In this document: in pieces, positions 16,260 to 22,279 of the stretch
How positions within the stretch are numbered: position 1 is the stretch's first letter
How the letters are laid out: every line of letters starts with the position of its first letter
Source: Thiomicrorhabdus sp.
GTDB lineage: Bacteria; Pseudomonadota; Gammaproteobacteria; Thiomicrospirales; Thiomicrospiraceae
Direction: 5' to 3'
Assembly (NCBI GenBank): GCA_015488565.1
Contig: WFNQ01000031.1
Coordinates: forward strand, 1 to 22,696
DNA: 22,696 nt
The notes under the pieces: generated by a model
Database searches by the model: none
Told to the model about the DNA's origin: nothing
Seen by the model: the letters and a program-made list of their open reading frames with translations, nothing else
Position numbers and translations under genes: made by a program

Positions 16260-17608
16260 TGTCGGTTTATCGCCCCCTATCGGATCGTTTAAGACCCCGT
16301 AGCCTTGAGGATTACGTTGGACAAACACACCTTTTAGGGCCAAAACGAGCGTTGTCTCGTATGCTGGATTCAGGGTCACTGCACTCCATGATTTTTTGGG
16401 GGCCTCCGGGGGTGGGTAAAACCACTTTGGCTCGCTTGATTGCCGCGCAATCCGAACTGCAGTTTATTAGTATGTCTGCCGTATTGGGGGGGGTAAAAGA
16501 GGTGCGAGCGGCGGTAGAACAAGCCAAATTGCATCGAGAACAATTTAAGCAGGGAACGCTGCTGTTTGTGGACGAAGTACACCGTTTTAATAAATCACAG
16601 CAAGATGCTTTTTTGCCTTACGTGGAAGATGGCACCTTTATTTTTATCGGTGCAACCACAGAGAATCCCTCCTTTGAACTCAATAATGCACTGTTATCAC
16701 GAGCAAGGGTTTATGTACTGCGAACGCTGGATGAAGAGGAGCTGGCTCAGGTACTAGAGAACGGTCGAAAATGGTTGGAAAATTCCCCCCCCCCTCTGTC
16801 ACAACAAACCGATGACTGTGTTACCGAACTCTATATTGAAGAGAAAGCCAAAGCCCTATTAATCGCCTCGGCAGATGGGGATGCACGGCGTTTGCTCAAC
16901 CATTTAGAACAAGCGGTTGATTTTGCCGAGCTGGATACGAAAAATAACAAGATGGTGTTAAGCCACACAGCTTGTCAAGAAGTCGTTCAGGGTGGTGTTC
17001 GTCGTTTTGATAAAGGGGGTGAAGCCTTTTACGATCAAATTTCTGCTCTGCACAAATCCATTCGAGGCTCCGATGCCAATGCCGCCCTGTATTGGTTAGT
17101 ACGGATGTTAGACGGCGGGGTCGATGCACGTTATTTAGCACGGCGTTTGATTCGAATGGCCAGTGAAGAGATAGGCAATGCCGACCCAAAAGCCTTGCAA
17201 ATCGCCGTGAATGCGGCCGAATCTTATGAACGGTTAGGCTCGCCCGAAGGGGATTTGGCGTTGGCGCACGCGGCAAGCTATTTGGCGGTTGCCCCAAAAT
17301 CGAATGCCGTTTATATGGCCTACAAAGCCGTGTTAGCCGATGTAAAAGAGCATGGTTCTTATGACGTGCCACTGCATCTACGCAATGCGCCCACACAACT
17401 CATGGCCGAACTGGATTACGGCAAAGGTTACCGTTACGCACACGATGAACCCGAAGCCTTTGCCGCAGGGGAGAGCTACTTTCCCGACGATATGCCAGAA
17501 AAATCGTACTATCAACCCGTAGAACGCGGCCTAGAAATTAAGATTTCCGCTAAAATAAAGCACCTTGACGCATTAAATCAACAAGCCATTTATAAGCGAC
17601 GCAAATAA
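16259..17608 (+). CDS. rarA: Replication-associated recombination protein A (RarA/MgsA), AAA+ ATPase
   Basis: Clamp-loader-like AAA+ ATPase acting at stalled replication forks. 449 residues, normal length. It starts RPLSDRLRPRSLEDYVGQ-HLLG. Walker A is GPPGVGKTTLA at about residues 47-57, Walker B LLFVDEVHRFNK near 101, and sensor 1 GATTENPSFELN follows. The C-terminal part includes DAALY-like ISALHKSIRGSDANAALYWLVRML and the tetramerisation domain. The start ATG overlaps the lolA stop. Two homopolymer tracts are inside the gene: G8 at 16486-16493 (LGGVKE) and C10 at 16785-16794 (SPPPL). Both are in frame here, so the gene is intact in this sequence. Confidence 0.96.
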   Translation: MSVYRPLSDRLRPRSLEDYVGQTHLLGPKRALSRMLDSGSLHSMIFWGPPGVGKTTLARLIAAQSELQFISMSAVLGGVKEVRAAVEQAKLHREQFKQGTLLFVDEVHRFNKSQQDAFLPYVEDGTFIFIGATTENPSFELNNALLSRARVYVLRTLDEEELAQVLENGRKWLENSPPPLSQQTDDCVTELYIEEKAKALLIASADGDARRLLNHLEQAVDFAELDTKNNKMVLSHTACQEVVQGGVRRFDKGGEAFYDQISALHKSIRGSDANAALYWLVRMLDGGVDARYLARRLIRMASEEIGNADPKALQIAVNAAESYERLGSPEGDLALAHAASYLAVAPKSNAVYMAYKAVLADVKEHGSYDVPLHLRNAPTQLMAELDYGKGYRYAHDEPEAFAAGESYFPDDMPEKSYYQPVERGLEIKISAKIKHLDALNQQAIYKRRK

Positions 17609-17622
17609 ATGAAGGAAACAAT

Positions 17623-18021
17623 ATGGCCACAATGAGTATCTTAGGCTGGTTTGCCATCGCATTGGGTGGCGCACTGGGTGCAACGGCACGATTTGCCATG
17701 TCGCACCACGTATACCAATGGCTCGGGCGAGACTTTGCATGGGGAACGCTTTCGGTTAATGTACTAGGTTCGTTTGTGATGGGGCTAGTGGCGGTGTTGT
17801 TAGTGGATAAACTCGATGCATCCACAGAGTGGCGAGCGTTTATTATGATCGGGTTTTTAGGGGCATTCACCACCTTCTCCACTTTCTCATTTGAGACCAT
17901 GCAATATATTCAAATAGGGGAGTTCAATAAAGCCCTGTTCAATATGGCCATTAGCCTAATCAGTTGTTTGGTGGCTGTATGGGGTGGTTTATTGTTAGGA
18001 CGGCATTTTTTAACAACATAA
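17623..18021 (+). CDS. crcB: Fluoride channel CrcB/FluC
   Basis: Small membrane protein that exports fluoride as a dual-topology dimer. 132 residues with four hydrophobic segments. Signature sequences: ALGGALGATARFAMS, WGTLSVNVLGSFVMGL, with the conserved asparagine that lines the pore, and GFLGAFTTFSTFSFE with the Phe-box phenylalanines and FSTFS. AAGGAA precedes the ATG, which lies 14 bases after the rarA stop, so it is probably cotranscribed. I looked for a crcB-type fluoride riboswitch just upstream, but rarA leaves no room for one. Confidence 0.95.
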   Translation: MATMSILGWFAIALGGALGATARFAMSHHVYQWLGRDFAWGTLSVNVLGSFVMGLVAVLLVDKLDASTEWRAFIMIGFLGAFTTFSTFSFETMQYIQIGEFNKALFNMAISLISCLVAVWGGLLLGRHFLTT

Positions 18022-18084
18022 AAAATCTCCCCCCCCCTCATTTACTTTAGTATTTATTTTTAAATTTAAAAAAACAGGTTAAAC

Positions 18085-19371
18085 ATGTTAGATCCAAAAA
18101 AACTAAGAGCCGACCTTGACGGTGTTGCAGAACAGTTAAGTAAACGTGGTTACAAACTCGATGTTGAGAGTATTCAAGCGCTTGAAACGCAACGTAAAGA
18201 TTTTCAAGTCAAAGCGCAAACCCTACAAGCAGAGCGCAACAGCATTTCAAAAAATATTGGTAAAGCCAAAGCGCAAGGGGAAGACATTGTCCCATTATTA
18301 GCCGAAGTCGATACGCTGAAAGAACAGCTTGAACAGGCTGAACAAGCCTCTGAAGCGGTGCAAACTCAGCTCGAAGCTATTTTATCAGGCGTACCCAACC
18401 TACCGCACGTCACCACACCCGAAGGACAAAGCGAAGAGGATAACGTCGAAATAAAACGTTGGGGTGAGCCAAAAGCATTTGATTTTGATGCCAAAGATCA
18501 CGTAGACCTCACCGAAGCCAGAGGTTGGTATGATAACGATGCTGCGGTTAAAATTGCTTCCGCTCGATTTTCTGTATTAAAAGGCCCTTTAGCCAAGCTA
18601 CAACGTGCCTTAACACAATTTATGCTCGACACACACGCCCAACACGGCTACGAAGAAGTGTACGTGCCTTATATGGTTAATCAAGACAGTCTGCGAGGCA
18701 CAGGACAACTGCCCAAGTTTGAAGAAGACCTCTATAAAATTGCCAAGCATGAAGAGCACGACACCAATGACCGCGACCTGTATTTAATCCCCACCGCCGA
18801 AGTGCCCATTACCAACCTTGTACGAGGCGACATTTTAGAACAAGAGGAACTGCCACTGAAAATGGTCGGACACACCCCATGTTTTCGTTCAGAGGCAGGC
18901 TCTTACGGACGAGACACACGTGGTTTAATTCGCCAACACCAATTTGAAAAAGTTGAAATGGTGCAAATCGTCCACCCTGAAAAATCAACCGAAGCCCTCG
19001 AAGAGCTAACAGGACACGCCGAAGTCATTTTGCAACAGCTTGGCCTACCTTATCGACTCATGGCACTGTGCGCTGGCGATATTGGGTTTTCAGCCGCGAA
19101 AACCTACGATTTAGAAGTCTGGTTGCCAGGGCAATCTGTCTACCGTGAAATCTCATCCTGCTCCAACTTTGAAGACTTTCAAGCGCGTCGCTTAATGACT
19201 CGCTTTAGAGCAGGTAAAGGCAAGCCACAATTAGTACACACCGTGAATGGCTCAGGACTCGCCGTAGGGCGTACACTTGTTGCCGTGCTTGAGAACTACC
19301 AAAATGAAGATGGGACAGTCACCATCCCAGACGCATTGCAACCTTATATGGGGGGGGTAAAAATTATATAA
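18085..19371 (+). CDS. serS: Serine--tRNA ligase
   Basis: Class II synthetase that charges tRNA-Ser and tRNA-Sec. 428 residues. The N-terminal long antiparallel coiled coil (about 25-110, rich in K, E, A and Q) grips the long variable arm of tRNA-Ser. The catalytic core contains TAEVPITNLVRGDIL, motif 2 CFRSEAGSYGRDTRGLIRQHQFEKVEM (about 265-291) and motif 3 NGSGLAVGRTLVAVLENYQ (about 388-407). It ends ALQPYMGGVKII, where an 8-base G tract (19350-19357) lies four codons before the end. A 63-base gap with a 9-base C tract separates it from crcB. Its substrate gene, tRNA-Ser(UGA), lies 185 bases downstream. Confidence 0.98.
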   Translation: MLDPKKLRADLDGVAEQLSKRGYKLDVESIQALETQRKDFQVKAQTLQAERNSISKNIGKAKAQGEDIVPLLAEVDTLKEQLEQAEQASEAVQTQLEAILSGVPNLPHVTTPEGQSEEDNVEIKRWGEPKAFDFDAKDHVDLTEARGWYDNDAAVKIASARFSVLKGPLAKLQRALTQFMLDTHAQHGYEEVYVPYMVNQDSLRGTGQLPKFEEDLYKIAKHEEHDTNDRDLYLIPTAEVPITNLVRGDILEQEELPLKMVGHTPCFRSEAGSYGRDTRGLIRQHQFEKVEMVQIVHPEKSTEALEELTGHAEVILQQLGLPYRLMALCAGDIGFSAAKTYDLEVWLPGQSVYREISSCSNFEDFQARRLMTRFRAGKGKPQLVHTVNGSGLAVGRTLVAVLENYQNEDGTVTIPDALQPYMGGVKII

Positions 19372-19510
19372 CGACTCGGTTCACACCTAAATCCGCCATT
19401 TTTGCGCTTAAACAGAAGGGTTTTAGAGGGAAATTGAGTTGCAATTCTAATTCGTATTTCTATCAGGATATTAGGATATTAAATTATTTTAAAAAAAACG
19501 ATAAAGCGTA

Positions 19511-19538
19511 TTGCATTAATCTCTAAGATCTCTATAAT
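19511..19538 (+). promoter_or_regulatory. tRNA-Ser promoter
   Basis: A -35 box TTGCAT (19511-19516) and a perfect -10 box TATAAT (19533-19538) are spaced by 16 bases. A start about 7 bases further lies just before the tRNA 5' end at 19556. Confidence 0.75.
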
Positions 19539-19555
19539 ACGCCACATCAACACAA

Positions 19556-19646
19556 GGTGGACTGGCTGAGTGGTTTAAGGCGGCAGTCTTGAAAACTGTT
19601 GTGGGTTTGTAGCCCACCTGGGGTTCGAATCCCTAGTCCATCGCCA
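19556..19646 (+). tRNA. tRNA-Ser (anticodon UGA)
   Basis: A 91-base tRNA with the long variable arm of class II tRNAs. The acceptor stem GGTGGAC pairs with GTCCATC (one G-T). The anticodon arm GCAGT/ACTGT closes C-T-TGA-A-A, giving UGA, which reads UCA. The variable arm contains TGGGTTTGTAGCCCA, a hairpin. The T-loop is TTCGAAT, and the sequence ends in the encoded GCCA at 19643-19646. The 3' end borders the mobile-element region. Confidence 0.97.
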
Positions 19647-19658
19647 TATTCGATAAAG

Positions 19659-19681
19659 AACCCTCGCAAGAGGGTTTTTTT
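19659..19681 (+). terminator. Intrinsic terminator of tRNA-Ser
   Basis: AACCCTC and GAGGGTT form a 7-bp stem with loop GCAA and a following run of T. It starts 13 bases after the CCA end. Confidence 0.9.
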
Positions 19682-19700
19682 ATGCCTATCACAAATGGTC

Positions 19701-19736
19701 TAAAAGGGGTCAAAGCCCTTTTTTGTTAATAAATTG
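19701..19736. repeat. REP-like palindromic repeat, copy 1 (left of RAYT)
   Basis: AAAAGGG-GTCAAAG-CCCTTTT folds as a 7-bp hairpin, followed by a tail TTGTTAATAAATTG. The core at 19702-19721 is repeated exactly in inverted orientation at 20477-20496 and again, almost intact with the tail, at 21928-21961. These bracket the transposase, as REP elements mobilised by RAYTs do. Confidence 0.8.
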
Positions 19737-19762
19737 TATTCAACCTTAACTTTTGGTATATT
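19734..19762 (+). promoter_or_regulatory. Possible promoter giving a leaderless RAYT transcript
   Basis: TTGTAT, 17 bases, then TATATT (preceded by TG at -15/-16 as TGGTATATT). The -10 box ends 6 bases before the ATG at 19769, so transcription would start at or next to the start codon. No ribosome-binding site is present. The TTG of the -35 box comes from the tail of the repeat. Confidence 0.4.
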
Positions 19763-19768
19763 TTCTTC

Positions 19769-20458
19769 ATGCCAAGAAAGCCAAGATTCTTTTTACCCCA
19801 TGTCCCTAACCATGTTGTTCAGCGCGGTAAAAACCGTTCGCCTGTCTTTTTTGAATCGACCGATTACTATTTTTATTTAGATAAATTAAGAGAAGCACTG
19901 CTTAAATACGACGTTGCTTTACACAGCTATGTATTGATGACAAATCATATTCATCTTTTAATGAGCGCGAAAGATAAAACCGCCATTAGTTTGCTCATGC
20001 AATACGTAGGGCGTTTTTATGTTCCTTATATTAATCATAAATATCAGTTTAGCGGCAGTATTTGGGAAGGGCGCTTTAAAAGCAATTTAATTGAGAGCGA
20101 GCGGTATTTGCTCGCTTGTATGCGATACATTGAAGAAAATCCAGTGCGGGCAAATATGGTGAACAGTGCAAAAGAGTATTTGTTTTCAAGCTTTCACAGC
20201 AATGCCTTGGGTCAAAAAAATGTATTGATCACTGAGCATGAAGTATTTATGAGATTAAGCGATGACAAAGATAAAAGACACTTGTTCTATTCGCAACTAT
20301 TTAATCAAGAACTGGATGATGATGCACTGAGCCAAATACGACTTGGCTACCAATCGGGAACACCTATTGGCTCAAGAGCTTTTAAAACTGAAATAGAGTC
20401 GGCGATCGGCCGAAAAATAGGAAAGCTACAGCGAGGAAGGCCAAAATACTTGCCTTAG
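19769..20458 (+). CDS. REP-associated tyrosine transposase (RAYT, Y1/HUH family)
   Basis: A 229-residue single-strand DNA transposase of the IS200/IS605-related Y1 family, TnpA_REP subgroup, which cuts at palindromic REP elements. Diagnostic sequences: MPRKPRFFLPHVPNHVVQRG at the start, the HUH motif as N-H60-I-H62-LL, then YINHKYQFSGSIWEGRFKSNLI and SERYLLACMRYIEENPVRANMV, which carries the catalytic tyrosine region. It is full length, including a C-terminal RPKYLP. Inverted palindromic repeats flank it within 50 bases on each side, which supports activity in the past. There is no Shine-Dalgarno sequence. A domesticated role is possible, as for many RAYTs. Confidence 0.94.
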   Translation: MPRKPRFFLPHVPNHVVQRGKNRSPVFFESTDYYFYLDKLREALLKYDVALHSYVLMTNHIHLLMSAKDKTAISLLMQYVGRFYVPYINHKYQFSGSIWEGRFKSNLIESERYLLACMRYIEENPVRANMVNSAKEYLFSSFHSNALGQKNVLITEHEVFMRLSDDKDKRHLFYSQLFNQELDDDALSQIRLGYQSGTPIGSRAFKTEIESAIGRKIGKLQRGRPKYLP

Positions 20459-20476
20459 AGTTAAGTTATTCACAGT

Positions 20477-20510
20477 AAAGGGCTTTGACCCCTTTTCTTT
20501 TTGACCCCTT
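20477..20510. repeat. REP-like palindromic repeat, copy 2 (right of RAYT, inverted)
   Basis: AAAGGGCTTTGACCCCTTTT (20477-20496) is the exact reverse complement of 19702-19721. Before it, TTATTCACAGT resembles the reverse complement of the tail of copy 3 (TGTGAATAA). After it GACCCCTTTT repeats once more at 20503-20512, giving a partial tandem unit in a pyrimidine-rich stretch to about 20527. A hairpin CTCTTTGG/CCAAAGAG at 20557-20582 follows. Confidence 0.75.
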
Positions 20511-20599
20511 TTCTTTCCTTTTCTTTGTCGCGCTATCGGTTTCCACCTTATTCGCTCTCTTTGGTTGATGGAGGCCAAAGAGCCAAGACACGTTTAAAC

Positions 20600-20929
20600 C
20601 GGAGTCTCATTGGTTGTTTACCGATTGCTTGTTAAGCAGATCTCCCCGAATAAGTGCATTAACTTTCCTTGCGCAACTACATCATTTACGGTGGCCGTTA
20701 AATCACTTGGCTTCGTCGTCTTGTGCCAACTCGCCTCCAGCCTACGCCTCATATGATGTTCTTATTCATTAGCTCGCAAGTTTGCTAGCGGCTTCCTTCG
20801 GACTGTTCCTCGCGGATTAGCCCTTGCCATTCGCTAGTAGTTATCGTCTAATTACATCAAAGTGTTCGACGGTGATTTTCCTACAGAGGACTTACACCTC
20901 ATTAGTTAATACCCATGTCGGGCGTACAC
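20600..20929 (-). mobile_element. Group II intron 5' fragment (domain I), maturase missing
   Basis: Read on the minus strand from about 20929, the sequence is strongly like the 5' part of bacterial group II introns: GTGTACGCCCGACATGGGT, then GAGGTGTAAGTCCTC, GGCAAGGGC, GAAGGAAGCCGCTAGCAAA, ATATGAGGCGTAGGC and TTCGGGGAGATCTG in the usual order and spacing. The 5' splice boundary is at 20927-20929 (GUGUA or GUACG, against consensus GUGYG). The intron ends somewhere near 20600, where unrelated sequence and the repeat next to RAYT begin. No reverse transcriptase, domain V or 3' end is present, so it is a dead remnant. It enters the bottom strand of the attC site next to it. The call rests on recalled consensus, not on a covariance search. 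Confidence 0.75.
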
Positions 20930-21034
20930 AAAGCGCTACATCGGACAGGCCAAAGCGGCGTTTTTGTGTATGGCGCAAGCGCCATTGTACACAAAATCAC
21001 CCCTTCGGCCTGCCGCTGAGCTTGGTCGTTATAC
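20923..21034 (+). other. Integron attC recombination site (R'' box disrupted by the intron)
   Basis: An imperfect long hairpin with attC layout. GG-A-CAGGCC (20943-20951) pairs with GGCCTGCC (21007-21014) with one extra A, like an attC extrahelical base. TTTTGTGTA (20962-20970) pairs with TACACAAAA (20988-20996), TGGCG with CGCCA, loop CAAG, and TTG bulged. AAAGCGCTACATCGGAC lies on the left, and GCCGCTGAGCTTGGTC then the R' box GTTATAC (21028-21034) on the right, the usual attC end. The left R'' box should read GTATAAC before AAAGCGC but is replaced by CGTACAC, where the intron begins. Recombination would occur after G21028. Confidence 0.8.
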
Positions 21035-21058
21035 GTAAATGATGAGGATATACCGCAA

Positions 21059-21778
21059 GTGATTTTAGATTGTTCAAGTTATGAATCCACCAAAAATTCT
21101 CTTCTAGATATATTCAGCACTACTGAGGAAAAATTAGTCTCAGTATTGCAATCTATAAATCCTTTTGAGATCAGCTATAAGCCCCCAGAAGAGGTTTTAT
21201 ACGATGAAGCTTGTGATATTCTCGGGTATCCAAATGATAATATAAGTGTTGTCTGGTTTCATGGAACGCGAACTGAAGATGAGAGCCTATTTCATAAGCT
21301 TGGCATCCTTACCAAAAGTGAAGCAAGAAAGTTCATAGAGCCACGGCTCAAAGAATTATCAGAAGGTATGAAAAGCTTTGGCTCTAATCCCTTTTCAATG
21401 TCTCTCTCTGGAAAACAAGGGGATCATGATGAAGGCCCATTTGCATTTCTAATTCGAGATATTGCTATTCATGCTCCTTCACCAAACCATAACTATCTAG
21501 ATTCTCCTGAAATGGTAGAGGATATTGCTGGAACATTACTTGGTGAAAATTATTTACAGCTAGTAAATCGCTTTAAAGAAACAAGTGCTCCTTGCCTAGT
21601 GTCGTTCATATCTACTTCTAAAGGGTATGAATTAGCTCACGCACTATTTTACTTGAAGCTAGTTGAAGATGGGGAGTCGCATTTCGAAGCTGCATCATCT
21701 GCAAATACATTTTTCGATTCAGAAAATATTATTGTAACCCCTGATAGAATTAAATCTGTTGAACTTATAAACGTATAA
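21059..21778 (+). CDS. Integron-cassette protein of unknown function (possible ADP-ribosyltransferase-like fold)
   Basis: A 239-residue soluble protein that I do not recognise. The start is GTG with GAGGA at 21044-21048, 10 bases upstream, 24 bases after the attC R' box, which is the compact 5' leader normal for integron cassettes. The stop TAA lies inside the next R'' box GTATAAC. No signal peptide or membrane segment is seen. Motifs that recall R-S-E-type ADP-ribosyltransferases are VWFHGTR (H68-R71), LVSFISTSKGYELAHALFY (STS at 185-187) and FFDSENIIVTP (D220, E222) near the end. They are in the right order and spacing for such a fold, but this is inference only. No toxin/antitoxin partner is seen nearby. 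Confidence 0.7.
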   Translation: MILDCSSYESTKNSLLDIFSTTEEKLVSVLQSINPFEISYKPPEEVLYDEACDILGYPNDNISVVWFHGTRTEDESLFHKLGILTKSEARKFIEPRLKELSEGMKSFGSNPFSMSLSGKQGDHDEGPFAFLIRDIAIHAPSPNHNYLDSPEMVEDIAGTLLGENYLQLVNRFKETSAPCLVSFISTSKGYELAHALFYLKLVEDGESHFEAASSANTFFDSENIIVTPDRIKSVELINV

Positions 21779-21806
21779 CAAAGTGTCAGGTTTCACCACG
21801 TTGTAC
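21773..21806 (+). other. Apparent attC remnant of the cassette
   Basis: GTATAAC (21773-21779) is the exact reverse complement of the R' box GTTATAC at 21028-21034, as expected of a cassette whose first six bases are the end of its own attC. AAAG follows, as in the attC upstream. A GTTGTAC at 21800-21806 could be an R' box. Only 34 bases lie in the unit and no long hairpin is present, so the site appears deleted or degenerate. Confidence 0.5.
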
Positions 21807-21828
21807 CATCCCATCTAGGGCAGTAAAA

Positions 21829-21961
21829 TAAGTGGGGTCAGTGTCAATGCCAGTAAGTTAAGACCTAACTCACTGATTATAATGAACTTTTATGGCTAAA
21901 GGGGTCTGGCTAAAGGGGTCAATGGCTAAAGGGGTCAAAGCCCTTTTTTGTGAATAAATTG
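21829..21961. repeat. Composite REP-like region with three tandem 14-bp units (copy 3)
   Basis: TGGCTAAAGGGGTC occurs at 21893-21906, 21907-21920 and 21923-21936. The last unit runs into CAAAGCCCTTTTTTGTGAATAAATTG, the same palindrome and tail as at 19701-19736. Upstream, TGGGGTCAGTGTCAATGCC (21833-21851) and the small palindrome AGTTA-AGACC-TAACT look like another, diverged RAYT-type end. Confidence 0.75.
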
Positions 21962-22230
21962 GTTTTTAAGGCGTATTTTTAAGCTAAAGAAGGAAAAAAG
22001 GACGGTATCTTTAAAAGTAATTCACTTGATGTTTCTGGTTTTATAAGGGGTCTAAACTCAAGAATTTATTTGGCATTTAGGCTCATTTATTAATGATAAT
22101 ATCGGCCTAATTAGACAGGGGGGGTAAAAAAATTTCAATCTAACATTTTCTACTCCAGAGTAACCTCTCTTGAGCCAGTTCAATTCATTTTGTCCCCCCT
22201 CTCTTGTTTTCAAGCTAAGTGAATTTACTG
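21962..22230. other. Noncoding stretch before the antiporter gene
   Basis: No gene is supported here. It holds an A/T-rich stretch, one further GGGGTC at about 22048, a 7-base G run at 22118-22124 followed by TAAAA, and TTTTGTCCCCCC at 22188-22199. The two form an imperfect inverted repeat about 60 bases apart. No recognised RNA. Confidence 0.5.
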
Positions 22231-22239
22231 TGCTAGAAT
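22231..22239 (+). promoter_or_regulatory. Possible extended -10 promoter of the antiporter gene
   Basis: TGCTAGAAT (TG-N-TAGAAT) lies 40 bases before the ATG, with the same layout as the TGCTAAAAT near trxB. No clear -35 box. Confidence 0.4.
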
Positions 22240-22279
22240 GAATTTAGACTTGTTTATAGCCACAATTAGGGAAGAAGCG

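Noticed and set aside
16896..17396. 166-residue minus-strand frame
   Set aside because: Antisense of rarA; the plus strand encodes conserved RarA sequence throughout.
17600..17625. Fluoride riboswitch before crcB
   Set aside because: There are only 14 bases between rarA and crcB; no room for the aptamer.
19622..19646. Genomic-island attachment repeat of the tRNA-Ser 3' end
   Set aside because: No second copy of this sequence is seen further on in the window.
19701..19736. Copy 1 repeat as a second tRNA-Ser terminator
   Set aside because: The palindrome plus T-run could terminate, but a better terminator lies at 19659-19681, and the same sequence recurs at two other sites beside RAYT, so it is classed as a REP-like repeat.
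20824..21042. 72-residue plus-strand open frame in the intron/attC area
   Set aside because: It runs across the intron remnant and the attC hairpin in a single frame with no ribosome-binding site and no protein-like composition; it is incidental.
21829..21961. CRISPR-like array
   Set aside because: Three 14-bp units without regular spacers and no Cas genes; these are tandem REP-type units.
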